From Guillardia theta CCMP2712 (lineage: Eukaryota; Cryptophyceae; Pyrenomonadales; Geminigeraceae): 21,857 bases of DNA. Of the stretch, positions 1 through 10,973 are shown in pieces. The notes beneath the pieces were generated by a model. The model was not told the origin of the DNA and ran no database searches. It saw only the letters and a program-made list of their open reading frames with translations. Position 1 is the first letter of the stretch; every line of letters starts with the position of its first letter. Where the stretch lies: assembly GCF_000315625.1 (NCBI RefSeq), contig NW_005434635.1, positions 513,826-535,682 of the forward strand, given 5' to 3'. The position numbers and the translations under genes were made by a program.

Positions 1-1920
1 TTGGAGGACGGACAAGCTATTCTACACCACCATCTCTTCCTCCTCCCTTCTCCCCCCCCTCCCTCCCACCACTACCTCCTCCTCCATCTCCTCCTTCTCT
101 TCCTCCTTATAGTCAGCAGGAGTAGCATCATTCTCACCCCTCCTCGCCCCTACCCCGCGCATTCTCTTGCTCCTCCGAACCAACACCTCTTCTTCATACA
201 GACCTGTCTCAGCGCCTGGAAATATCTGTGCTCGACATCCGCAGAGGAGGCATCAGGATTCTCTTCGGACATGCTAACTTGCATGCTGTCCTCTGCTCTC
301 TTCGCTGCAAAGTGCGCGGCCTGTCTTCCAGCTCACACGCTTCACCCCTCCTCCTCCTCCTCCTCCTCCTCCCTCCTCCTTCCTCCTCCTCCTCCTCCTC
401 CTTCTAACCAATTTCTTCTGCAGCTCGGCGTTCTTGTGCAACAATTCTTCCCTTAGCTTCTGGGCAGCTGAAAACTTCTTTCCTATCTCCAACCTCTCCT
501 GCGCTCTGATCGTCAACGAGACAGCAGACGAGCAGGAGGGAACAGAACCTTGATGCGTTGCTCCCTCGCTTCCTGTTCCAACCGCATCCTCTCTTCTCTG
601 GCCTTCATCTCAGCCATCTGAGGAGAAAGTCAGGAGGGGAGGCCCAGGAACTCGCAGCAGCCGTACCCTCAACATCTCCTCCTCGTCGTAACTCTCAGAG
701 AAAGTCGATTTCGACTCTCCGAACTCTTCTTGGCGCGAGGTCAGCGTCGCTTCCTTCATGTCCTCGAGCTCCACGTGACTGTCCTCCGTGCCCATACTGA
801 TCTGACTCATCGTCACCTGCTCCCCCGTCACTCTCCCTTCACCACAGCACAAGCTCAGCACGTCTCTCTGCGAGTCCGCGAACGGATCTTCCTCCCCCAT
901 CATGATGCGCTTGACCCGCGACCTCGACATGCTCCCTCTCGCCTACCACAGCACCAGCATCAGCACAAGTCACCGCACTAGCCTCGAGCTCACCAAGCTC
1001 TGAATCTTCACGACCGCATGGTCCACGTCGAGTTGGCTCACTCCCTCCGCCACCGAGAACGAGCCATCGAGGTGCGTCTCCATCAGCGCAGAGTCACGCA
1101 GAGCAGCCTCATCTCCCGCAGCCAGCTCGTCTTCCGTGCCCTCCATGTGCGACTCCTCCTGTGAACCCTCCATCTGCGCTGAGTCTTGCAGGTCCCCACT
1201 CTCCTCCAAGCCCTCGCCGCCTTCCTCCTGCTCCAGGGACGCATCTCCTTCCATCGATTCTGACATTCGAAATGTTACACGTTTTGAGACGACAGCGCCG
1301 ATTAGAAGTACCTCCTCCTCCCTCCTCGCGAGATGACTCAATGTTTGAAAGATCTTGTTCCATTGCCCCTTCCCCACCGTCAGCAGCCCCTTCCTCTGCC
1401 ATCCCACTCTCTTCCCCTCCTTCCCCTCCTTCCCCTCCTTCCCCGGTCTCAGCATCTTCTCCAGGAGTGTTGTCCCCTTCTACAGGAACCTCTTGGCCCT
1501 CGTCTGGCAGGCCTATCACAACACTCAAAACAACGAATGGGAATCACAACAAAGGCATGATGAATGCAAACTCGTCTCAAGTTGTACGAGAGGCGATGCA
1601 GCATCAACATCAACAAAGAAGAAACTGATGACGAGCATAGACAGACCTGCCTCTCCCTCCTCGTCTGCATTCTTCACATCCCCCGCTTCTTCGCCTCCCC
1701 CAACGTCGTCGGGTTCCCCTTGGGGATCAACCGAGAGATCTCCGGCTCCATTGCCCTCCTCTTGCACCTCCTCCTCCGCTCCAGCCTCTTCTTCTGCCTC
1801 TGCTCCACCTTCCTCTATCTTCGCTTCCTCTTCCTCCGCCATCGCCGCTTCCCCTTCTGTCATCGTCGGTTCCTCCTCCGCCATACCAGCCGTTGGACCT
1901 TGATTGAGAAGTGCCTTCAT
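1..1920 (-). CDS. Acidic coiled-coil protein with one IQ motif (C-terminus cut off by window edge)
   Basis: No named family is recognised. Phase-matched GT-AG exons on the minus strand are 1920-1647, 1503-1312, 1259-994, 942-667, 617-549, 498-409, about 299-204 (acceptor uncertain) and 21-1, giving about 428 residues before the edge. The first ATG is at 1920; a second at 1884 (MAEEEP) is an equally good start. Residues 1-235 are very rich in Glu, Gly, Asp and Ala and look disordered. Joining exons 3 and 4 creates a textbook IQ motif, IQSLARGSMSRSRV (about residues 241-254), which is absent from either exon alone and supports the junction; IQ motifs bind calmodulin or EF-hand light chains. Further on comes an Asp/Glu-rich stretch and then a charged coiled coil (MAEMKAREERMRLEQEAREQ, and after the next junction KLREELLHKNAELQKKL). 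A cytoskeletal or calcium-linked scaffold is plausible but is inference. It is divergent from the C2 gene across 367 bp. Confidence 0.6.
347..402. repeat. (CTC)n microsatellite inside an intron
   Basis: Imperfect CTC/CTT triplet run lying between the sixth and seventh exons of the minus-strand IQ-protein gene. On the coding strand it reads GAG/AGG and directly follows a GT splice donor (GTTAGA), so the Arg- or Gly-rich reading is intronic and not protein. Confidence 0.8.
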
Positions 1921-2287
1921 CCCCACTCAAACCCTTCAAAACTCATCCCCCTCATTCCACCGCTCACTTTTAGAGTGCCACGGAACGAGCAGGTGAACGA
2001 GAGTCTAGTACCGGTGTCTTACCCCCCTGCGTTCAAGGTTCACTACTGATGGTGTCGTCGGAGCAACGGGGCTGTGTGCAGGCTGGGCTTCAGGTTTCAG
2101 GTTTAGATTCTTAGCTGCATGCTCGTAGCTAGTGACCAGGCTGGGCCGCGGGCGTTACTCAGTGTCACAAGTTCCCGGGCCGAACTTTGACTATTCTTGA
2201 TTGAGACCGGCCACGGCGCTTCAAATAACCGTTTTGCAACCGGCGGTCAAATCCATCAGCACTTGCCAGCTTCAGTGAAGCGGCGCC
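1921..2287. promoter_or_regulatory. Divergent intergenic region between IQ-protein and C2-protein genes
   Basis: The 367 bp separate two start codons pointing away from each other, so it should hold both promoters and 5' UTRs. I see no clear TATA box. There is a short direct repeat, TTCAGGTTTCAGGTTT, near 2090-2106. Open frames crossing it have no family-like sequence. Confidence 0.4.
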
Positions 2288-5200
2288 ATGCCGTACTCCA
2301 AGTACAGTGGGACGGTAAGGCAGCGGAGGAGGGAGAGCGGAGGAGGAAGGGGGGGGTGGGAGGAGAGGCCCTTAGACCTAGGACCCTGACGAGAGGAGGG
2401 GAGGGGGGACAAGGAGAAAATGGGAGGTAGGACTGGGCAGTTTGTGACCTTGTTGAAGCTTCAAGGAGGAAGTCTGTTCACAGAGGGCCCCGGGGCACCA
2501 GTCGTTCATATCGCAACATACAAGGATGGAGGAGTTGGGGACTTCGAATCTCCTGCGGTCAGAAAGATTGTGGGAGCCTCGACTGGAGGCGAAGTGCATG
2601 ATCAGTTCAAGAACTACACTCTGCAAGAGTGGTTCTACGAGAAAGCTGTCAGAGCTAAAGACATCGAAGATAGAAAATCGTCAAAACAGAACGTCAACCG
2701 AACAAGATTGGTGGATGCTACGAAAGACCTTGTGAGTGCGCTGGTCCTTCCACAGACAAGGCTCACAGTCTTGTGCAGATCAAGTCGGGGGCATCGGAGG
2801 TGACGCAAACGATAGGAGCTATCCCCGACCATATCGGATCATGGCTTGGCGGCGTCTCGAGCATCATCGAAGAGATTGCAGCTGCCGGCCAGAAGAAGTC
2901 AGTGCTGAACGAAGAGCAACTCCAAACATTGCGGCTCACCAGACAATACGCAACTAAAGGGGTGGAGGCTTTGATGGAGGGAGAGACGGCGCTGGAGATT
3001 GCGAGAAACAAGCAGCGCGACTCACAGATGGTTCAGCAGAAGATCAACAAGATGAAGCTGACCAAGCACGAGAGGTCCTTTGACTTGAGGCTGCCTCGAG
3101 CGACACTCACGTCTCACGATGTGCAGCGAAAACAACGAAGCAGGCTCAAAGCTCTCGAAGCTCCCGTCCTCGCTCACCGTTCATGTTCATGGAGCCAAGA
3201 ACTTGCCGAAGATGGACGCATTCCTGGGAAAGGTGACTTGAAGCTTCTCCCCGACAGCATCATCACTAATGGTATCTATGTAGGTAGATCCCTTTGTTGA
3301 GGTCACGGTTATAGACAGCCCTGAATCGCGAAATCTCCCGCAAAAAGATCGAGTAAGAGATATCTCTTTCAAAACTTGTCTCGCGTTCTCTGATGACTTT
3401 CTGTCGCAGACGAGTGTCTTGTATTCCAACTTCAATCCAGAATGGAATGGTTTGCAGCTCTCTTTTACTCTGTTCTAGAAGTGATTGTGAGGTCGCGGCA
3501 GAATCGTTCGACTTCACCATTCAATCCAATTTGAAGGGCGAGAAGAGGCCAGAGGTAAGTGTGGTTACATTGTCGATTTCAACTCATCAGAAGTCATTCA
3601 ACAAGATTGTTATCGTCGACGTTTATGAAGCAGAAACGAAGAAGTTAGCTGTTGATATCTCTTTATCACTTTGATTCAAACTGTTCAGGAGTGACAAAGG
3701 CATTTTTGACAAGTCAGGCGGTTATCGCTCTTCTTTGCCGCTTGCAGTGTTTGAAGGCTTGATGCAACTCAGGGAATGCCGAGAACATCCTGATTGGAAG
3801 AGTTTACATCCCCTTGTCGAGCTTTGTGAGGGCAAAGAAGGTGTAGCTGCCTTTGCAAGTGATCTCCAATATTTGCTGACCGCGCTATCCCCGGCTGCAG
3901 GAGAAATGTCTGTTCAGTCTTGAGGTACTGGCGCTGGCAGTCAAGAGGCGGCGGAGAGAGATTGATCGCTCTCTGTGCAGGACTTGAAGAGAGGAGCTGA
4001 GAGTGAGCGAGTGATTTACAAAGGCAGCCTGACTCGATCCTTCGACCTCAGAAATGCGGAGAATGGAGAAGTGAGACGAAGCATGAGCTTCTTTGCAAGT
4101 GACGTGACCTCTGTCTGCTGTCAGGTCGTCTTCGGCTATTGGTACAACGGCAGCCCGAGCTCTATCAGAGTCTCTCTTTTCTTCATCGATGGTTCACTGT
4201 CGGACAAGGACAAACTTCCATCGCAGATCCCCATGGTTGAGATGCCTTCCTGACGACTCGTCTCGATCAAGACTGACGATCGGATCAAGGAAATGCCCGA
4301 CAGAGAGTTCCTGGAGCCCAAGGCCCGACCTCCTCCCACCTGGCAGGACCATCCTGTCATTCTCGAGCAGCTGAAGGCCAAACTCAAGGCAGGTCAGCTG
4401 GTCTCTTTGCCGCTCCTCTCATCCTCCTTCAGACCCAGATGATGGAGAAGAGCGCTCCTCCTCTCCGCAAGTTTTTTGTGAGGAATAGCTCCGAGCAAGA
4501 CAGCATTTACGTCACTCTCATCAGATACGGGATGACAAATTTCTCCTACGAGGTCTCTTGTTTCTTCTCGCCCCCCCTCCCCCCCCTCTCTCCCCCCCCT
4601 CTCTCCCTCTCCCTCTCCCTCTCCCTCTCCCTCTCCCTCTCCCTCTCCCTCTCCCTCTCCCTCTCCTTCATTCACTCTGTTTCTCATCCCTTTCTTTACT
4701 GCCGGACCAGCTCGAAAATGCTGGGCTGTCAGAAGTCGAACCGCTCTTCCGCGAGAAGGAGCTAAATAGCATGTACGACCTGCTCATGCGGTTTCCTCCT
4801 GCCCCGACGGAGAAGGAGAGGGACGACATCTACGTGCTCGGGTCCTCCTCGCCTCCTCTCGCTCCCTCCCTCCTCATGTCTTCCCTCCAGTCTCGAGAAG
4901 GCCAGCCTCCTCCGCAAGCTCCGAGATTTCCGTCTCCGAGCCATTCAGCTGGTCTTGAGCTGCCGTGAGGGGCAGGGGGGTGAAGCAGCTGCCGCAGGTG
5001 ACCAAGAGCTCGACGATCCATCGCGAGCTAGACATCAGGGAGAGAATGGGAGTGACTTACATCTTCTCCTCCGGCTCCACCTTGCAGGTCCAGGATGCCA
5101 TCCATCAACACCCCTCACTCTCCTCCTCTTCCTCTCTTATCTCCCCTTCGCTGTCTTTTCGTCTCTCTCCCTGTCTCTTCCTCCTCCCGCTCGCACAGGT

Positions 5201-5375
5201 TGCTGATACCTCGTTCTTACCTTCTCTTTCCTATCCTTCAGGATCTTCTCGACAAGATCCCGGACAACTGTGCTTTGAAGGCAAATCATGATGCACCTTT
5301 CACGTATCGCTGACCCTTTTCCTTCCTCCTCCCAGATGCCGGACAGGCTCAAGGCAAACAAGGGTGAGAAAGCAA

Positions 5376-5413
<38 letters not shown>

Positions 5414-5732
5414 CGTCATTCCTTCCTCCTCCTTCTCCTCCTCCTCCTGCTTGTTTTTCAGTCTTGTCCTCGTCCTCGTCCTCGTCCTCGTCCTGCTTCT
5501 CTTTCCTTCCTTGTCCTCCTCCATCTCATCTTCGCTTGTAGACTCTCCAGCCCCTCCGTTCATCGGGAAAGACGCGGATGCCGGGGAGCGAGGGCTCACG
5601 CTAGAGCAATGCGGTTCCTCTTGTTCTGTGTGTGCCATGGAGTCGGCTGACCGAGAGCGTCTAGGCATCGAGCATGGTGACCTCATCGCGTTTTACAAGG
5701 CAGCCAACCAGAGGAGGGGATCAGGAGATTGA
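2288..5732 (+). CDS. C2-domain protein of unknown function, about 20 exons
   Basis: Proposed exons: 2288-2314, 2441-2731, 2779-3074, 3127-3232, 3284-3352, 3410-3449, 3502-3554, 3591-3643, 3689-3842, 3901-3924, 3981-4070, 4125-4235, 4272-4400, 4439-4552, 4711-4841, 4891-4951, 4998-5087, 5242-5303, 5347-5363 and 5542-5732. They join in phase to 702 residues. The protein begins MPYSKYSG. The C2 fold lies at about residues 219-330 across exons 4-9: SLTVHVHGAKNLPKMDAFLGK is split from VDPFVEVTVID, then LYSNFNPEWNESFDF and KIVIVDVYEAETKK. These are the usual C2 strands, including the NPxWNE.F motif, and such domains bind membranes or proteins, often through calcium. Asp residues at the first loop (KMDAF, VDPF) are present. 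The region before it (97-200) is helical and charged. The roughly 370 residues after it resemble no family I can name. Junctions around 4236-4271 and 4401-4438 imply unusually short introns and are the least certain. The stop is TGA at 5730-5732. Confidence 0.65.
4599..4667. repeat. (CTCTCC)n hexanucleotide microsatellite, intronic
   Basis: About eleven copies of CTCTCC, preceded by C-runs, between the C2-gene exons ending at 4552 and starting at 4711. It lengthens and supplies the pyrimidine tract of this intron. Confidence 0.85.
5378..5411. repeat. (GCT)n trinucleotide repeat, intronic
   Basis: About eleven perfect GCT triplets just downstream of the donor at 5364 in the C2 gene. It is read here as intron because the flanking exons join in phase across it. 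Confidence 0.8.
5466..5496. repeat. (CCTCGT)n short tandem repeat, intronic
   Basis: Five copies of a CCTCGT/TCGTCC unit in the same C2-gene intron as the GCT run. Confidence 0.75.
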
Positions 5733-5907
5733 CTCTCGTCCCGCAGGTCTTGCGGAGCTCGTGAAGATCCGTCAGTCTGCTTTCCCTCTCTACCTCCTCC
5801 ATCTCCCTCCCTCCCCTCCCCCACCTCCTCGTCAACTCCGCCTGCTCTCCCTCTTGTATGTTCCTCCTCGTCCTTCCTCCATGACAAGACACATGTAAAG
5901 CTTCGTC

Positions 5908-8514
5908 TCAACCCTCAAATAGTGCCTGCGGACATTTTCTTCTCTCCTCCTCCCGCGCCAGATGCTCGAGTGTCTCCATCGAGATCGTTGTGTTGAACTC
6001 TCCAAACTCTCGAATCTCCGCCTGTACCCAACTCTACAAGCCAGTGAGAAGGAGGAGGCGTTCGTGGTGGTGGAGGAAGGAAGGGAGGGGAGGAGCATGG
6101 CACATACCTCAGTCGCTCCCTTCCTCGTCGCCTGGATGTTAAGCAGCATGTCGTTCCAGTTGGTTGAGAGAGCATCGAGGTAGAGCCGATTGACCGAACA
6201 GGAGGGCTCCAACCTCCAGCTCCTCTTCAGCTCCTCTGCCAGGTCTCGCCGCAGGAAGATCGCGTTCTGAGTGAAGCAGACGAGCTCGTACCCCAGCTGC
6301 TCCCCCAGCTGCTGGAAGACTTTGAGCGACTGCTGCAGATTGTGCGACGAGGCTTCGACGTCAAGCTTGCTGCTCAAGTCGGGGCGGATGAAGCCGTTGG
6401 TCTCGACTATGATGAGGGAGGGACGGAACTCGGGCTGGTGCTCAAGGGAGAGCAGCAGCTCGTAGTCCAGCCCGTCCACGTCGATAGAGAGGATGTCAAC
6501 CTTCCCGTCCTCCGCGAGCTCCTCCGCCAGGTGGAGGATTGAGTTGTTTCCCTTCGCCTCCACCATGGCGTTCTTGAGGGCAACTCGAGGGAGATTGCGG
6601 TAGTTGCGCTGAAGCGCTCGAAACTTTGTTTCATCCGCCTCGATCATGATCCCGCTCCATCCTTTCTCGAACCAATAGCGGCAGTTGCTAGCGAAGATCC
6701 CGTCCCAGGCCCCGAACTCGAAGCAGGACCCCTCCTTCACCCCCAGCGCCTCCATGATGAACTCTGTGATCCCGTCCTCCCCGGCTTCTGAGTACACGTT
6801 TCTCCGGTACCTGAGGAGAGAGGAAGGGTGCAGACGTCGATTGCCACTAGCCAACGCGCTCTCGAACAGTTTGAGGCGGCTTGTGCGGTAGATGTTGAAG
6901 TTGGGAGGGCAGTCGTCCGCCAGGTAGCCGTTAGGGGTGTGGAATGACATCATCGATCGAGGAGCACAGCCGATGGTCATCCCAGATGCGTTGTAGTCCA
7001 TCAGAATGTTGGCATAGAGATCACTTTCATACGACATGAATGCAAACAGCAACTTGCTGCCTTCATCGGTCGTATCAACTGACTCTTCATACATCTTGCT
7101 CCACATGTCCCCGTTGAGGATCGAAATTCTCTGAGTGCCGACCAAGAATCCATGGTATCCAACGCCTGGGAGGGAAGAGACAAGAAAAAGTCATGAAATC
7201 TTTGACCTCATCTCATGCTTAGAACCTGCTAGGCGATCCACCAGCGTCTTCAGCTCGGGTTTTTCCCTGAGAGAGAATGAGAAAACACTTGCAGCCCCTC
7301 TTACACTTCACCGTCCGGCATGGAGTGAGATCAGGAGAACCTGACAAGGAGATCAGCTGCTGCATCTATCTCAGTCTTCTCATGAACCGGCTTGATGGCT
7401 GGAAGCCATGACATGTCGTCGGGCTCAAACATTTCCTGGAAATTGACCTCGTCGCCCTCAACATCAATGATGAACAACTTCCCATCGTCATGATCACTCA
7501 ACAGAAGTTGTTTCAGCTGAGTAGAAAAGAATCAGTCCAACAAGAACGTTCTCCCTGATCTCACCTGAGAGATGTCTTGCAGGGCCCTAAAACCAATCGG
7601 GTTGGAGGCAACTGGGCACATCAAACCTGTATGAGGCTCACATGACAGGCACATCTTGAGCAGGAGGAAAGAGCGTACAGACAGTGTGATAGCTGAGAGC
7701 AGGAAGAGAAAACTTCGAGTGAGCTTGAGAGAGATCTGAGCCTTCACTCCGTATCATCCAGACGAGCGGGTCGAGATCCGAACTGAAGGTCAGCAACTTT
7801 TGCAGAATGTTGCGAGGCAGATTTCTATCAAGAAACTCTTCAGTCATGTCCTGAAAATAAGTGACAGTCTCCAATGGCCCAGGAAATGCTGGACGTACGA
7901 TCATATCAACGAGAGGACGAGCGGAAGAAGGAGACGGTACCTTGACTTCCTACAAGACCTCGGCAGTCGTTGGAGAGCATATTGGATTCCCAGTCGTGGA
8001 TAGAGACGCAAACGTTCTGAAAGCCCATCTCTATGCCTATCAAGGTGAAAGCGAACCTCGACTCGATCGGTTTGCCCGTCATGTCACAATCCTGCATTGG
8101 AGTCAAATCGACTCTCCTCTGTGAGTATCAACAGCGCTACCTGAAGATCATAGACGATGCCTGGGCAGAGGAAGAGCTTGCTATCGAGGAACTCGACCAT
8201 CATGTAGCCATCACTTGGAACCACGAAGTTCTTCAGCTCCACGACCACGTCCGATGCCAGTGACCCTCCCTGTATCACCTCAACAAAATCCTGCGCAGAT
8301 GTCACAACTTCCAGCGTCGTTCATGGGAAACTCTCACCCTGGTTGAAGGTCGGAGAAGCCTGATGCTTCGCTCCACTGCTCCTCCTCCTCCTTCTCCGTC
8401 TCCTCCTGCTCCTCCCGCTCCTCCTGCTCCCATCGCCAGCAACACCGTGATTCCCAACAGCCAACGCGCCATTGGTCCCATCGCCTGACCACCGGCTTTA
8501 CCCCACCCCCTCAT
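5908..8514 (-). CDS. Secreted/luminal FkbM-type methyltransferase with N-terminal beta-rich module
   Basis: Exons on the minus strand: 8514-8338, 8290-8141, 8091-7959, 7888-7679, 7626-7565, 7516-7341, 7266-7226, 7165-6108 and 6033-5908, about 710 residues. The third junction could instead be 7954/7850, giving 699. The N-terminus has a hydrophobic signal segment (ARWLLGITVLLAMGAG) followed by a Gly-rich linker. Residues about 60-153 form a beta-rich module (FVVPSDGYMMVEFLDSKLFL, then GFQNVCVSIHDWESN) like that of the divergent neighbour gene. At 261-267 lies IDVEGDE, followed by TLVDRLAGVGYHGFLVG; these are the second-half motifs of an FkbM fold. A fuller FkbM domain follows at about 441-575: YSEAGEDGITEF, FEFGAWDGIFASN (SAM-binding motif I), GWSGIMIEAD, then DILSIDVDGLDYELL and PSLIIVETN. 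Family members O-methylate sugars or other hydroxyls using S-adenosylmethionine; the substrate is unknown. It ends ALFEG-stop and converges with the C2 gene. Confidence 0.8.
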
Positions 8515-8922
8515 TGACTAGCCACCACCCCTTCAGATGAGGTTGCAGTCCTGGATCCAGTCCCCCCGACAAGTTGCCTCATACTCTGGGGCAGGAATGG
8601 CAGAACGAGGGTGAAGAGCGCGAGACAGGAGAGGTGGGGGAGGGGGAGGAGAAGGAGGAGGAAGAGAAGGAGGAGAAGGAGGGGGATCAGAAGGAGGAGG
8701 AAGAGGTTGACGTGACGTTGAGGATGATGACTGGAGGAAGGAAAGAAGAGGAAGGACTGCAAAGAAGATGATGAGTTAAGGGAGCAGGTATAATCTGGCA
8801 TCTAAAGAAGCGTGTTTGAGGATGTGGAAGAGGAGGAGTCCAATGACCTTCATCATCCCAGAGATGAAATCTTCGGAGCTCCTTCATTCCAGTCCAAATC
8901 GATGACAAAAAGCGACACAGTG
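8515..8922. promoter_or_regulatory. Bidirectional promoter region of the methyltransferase/glycosyltransferase pair
   Basis: 408 bp between two signal-peptide-encoding start codons in head-to-head orientation, so it should contain both promoters. No TATA box is obvious. The centre is a polypurine tract. Open frames here are simple-sequence artefacts. Confidence 0.45.
8626..8712. repeat. Polypurine (GGA/GAA)-rich tract
   Basis: Almost pure AG sequence on the plus strand, made of imperfect GGAGAA and GGA repeats, centred in the divergent promoter gap. Confidence 0.7.
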
Positions 8923-10771
8923 ATGGCTGGTAGTTCTTGTTTGTATATCGCTTTATGCAATGCACTCATCGCTGCCGTGTGCTGTGACTCCCCGTCAGGT
9001 GAAGACTGTGTTGTAAGTTGCTTGCTGTAAAGAGAACTACTTTGCAGTCACGATATCGAGGCCGAAGCAAACAGAAAGACTCAATTCCAAGAAAGTAGAT
9101 TTCGAGGTGAATGTGGCAGGGCTGCAGTTACCATCAGGTGAGTAGGCTGCTACTCGTGTGCATGTAAGGTCTGATCATATCGACCCGCAGATGGCATGGC
9201 CCAGCTTTACATCAATGACGTGCTTGCCCTCAACATCACGCAGAACCGAGTTGTAGTTGCTGCCCCGTTGGAGAGTGGTTTCCACAAGGTGGCTGCTGCT
9301 GTCAAGTTTCCTTCCGATGAAGTTGAGACGACAGGCTCACGCTGTTCTCAACGACACATCTGGAAACTTGATCTCAAGAAGTCAAGACATCCATTTCCTC
9401 GTCGACGTCTCTGATGTGATAGAATCGACAGCAGAACGTTTGTTTGCAGCATCATCGTCCATCTACGTTGACATCTGTTCTCAACTGAAGGAATCTCCTT
9501 TCTGCCCAAGGAACCGGGAAGGGTGTCAGTGATCATCGCGTCGCACGATCGGTCAGAGTCTTGAAGTTTGTCATAGGATTGACGTTGTCTGTAGGTTTGA
9601 AATGCTAATGGACAGCATTGAATCCGTCAGGAGGCAAACTTACGAAGATTGGGAGATTATTGTGGTGAGCAGGAGATTGCAAACTATTACAGCACGCAGG
9701 TCTGACCAACCAGAGCAGGTCAACGACGCGTCCACAGACCCTCGTTACTACACCTTGATAGAAGACGTTACGATGATTCATCGTAGATTGTCAAAGTTTC
9801 TCTTGGAACGTTGGCTGAAGACTTTGTCAGTCCCTTACAACATTGGGAGGCCCGGACTTGTTCGCAATGTGGGGATTTCAGCAGCCTCCGGTAGCCATGA
9901 AGCTTTTTCCACCATCAGTGCGCTCATGAGCTGTTGCAGGAGAGTACGTAGCCTTTCTGGACGATGATGATGTTTGGTTGCCCAACAAGCTACAGCGGCA
10001 GGTAGGAGGGAAGATGATGGGCAGCTTCGATGGGTAGCTGACGGACCTCAGCTGGAGGTGATGGAGCAGCGGGGAGTCAACATGTCATGCTCGGATGCTG
10101 TAAGATGTCTCAGGTATCGATGACGCATGACCTTGTGAAGTTGGCGGGGAACGGATCGTTCGTACAAGGCAAGGAGTACCAGAGGTGTCCGGACTCGCTC
10201 GCTGCCGTCAGCTCACTCGTAGCTCAGGTGGCTGCGGGATGCGCATGGCCCTTACGCAGTGAGGATGGTAATGGAGGGGGCAAGACACTTCGGTTAGACC
10301 CTCGGCTCCTCAACTTCTCTGACGGGGGAGCAGGAGAGATGTACGACATGGAGAGGGCAGTTCGAGAAGGCCATTGTTTCCATGTGGAGCACTGCCTCCC
10401 AGGCAAGAGTCCGCCCTGCTGTCTTACCATGGAGCTGATAGGGGGGCAGATGTGTGGGATTGGTATCTGCTGGTGAGAGCTAACTTTGTGATCACGACAT
10501 CGGTGAGGCTGGGGATGTACCCATACCTCATCTCACTTTTTGCTGGAGTTCCTGGCCAAGCGCGACCTCTTGTTTGCAGCAGGTCCTTTCAACAACAAGA
10601 CGCTAGGTAAGAATAGACTATAGCCCTGCCGCAGGTGACAGGCCGCCAGGGGAGGATCATGATCTATGGAAGAATTGCTTGCGGCTCTCGAGGCTGGCGT
10701 TCGTACGGGAGCCTCTGGTCTACTGGAGGATCGACAGCCCCGACAAGCTCACTCAGAGCTGGAAAGATTAG
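8923..10771 (+). CDS. Secretory-pathway family 2 glycosyltransferase with N-terminal beta-rich module
   Basis: Exons: 8923-8998, 9048-9137, 9191-9288, 9335-9437, 9491-9551, 9595-9664, 9719-9782, 9831-9890, 9940-10001, 10052-10099, about 10141-10375, 10450-10502, 10549-10606 and 10635-10771, about 404 residues. The 10141-10375 stretch fits the family poorly and probably contains another intron. The start gives a signal peptide ([17 protein letters not shown]). Residues about 26-122 are a beta-rich module: [20 protein letters not shown], then [15 protein letters not shown] and DIHFLVDV. The GT-A catalytic domain follows: [11 protein letters not shown] (133-143), [20 protein letters not shown] (nucleotide-sugar binding), [14 protein letters not shown], then [13 protein letters not shown] (208-220) with the metal-binding DxD. 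Later come [21 protein letters not shown] (the ED general-base region) and [12 protein letters not shown]2 enzymes transfer sugars from nucleotide donors; donor and acceptor are not readable here. Stop TAG at 10769-10771. Confidence 0.83.
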
Positions 10772-10973
10772 CCCGACTCCCGGTTATTGACGGTTACTCA
10801 GTAGTATTTCCGAACTCGGTAGTTCCGGTCAAACTGGCCCGGCGCGGGCCCGGCGACATGATCCGAACTTCGATGGAGAGAGTGACGTTGGAGGCGAGCA
10901 CGGAGTGAGGGGGTGGTATACAAGTGCTTAAGGGGGGTGGGGTCATGTGAAAGGTACAGGTGTACTCAAAGCA

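Noticed and set aside
1525-1646. Continuation of the acidic first exon past 1647 to the end of its open frame
   Set aside because: Sequence character changes abruptly from acidic to hydrophobic/Cys-rich at GGCAG/GTCTGT, and the next acidic exon joins in phase at 1503.
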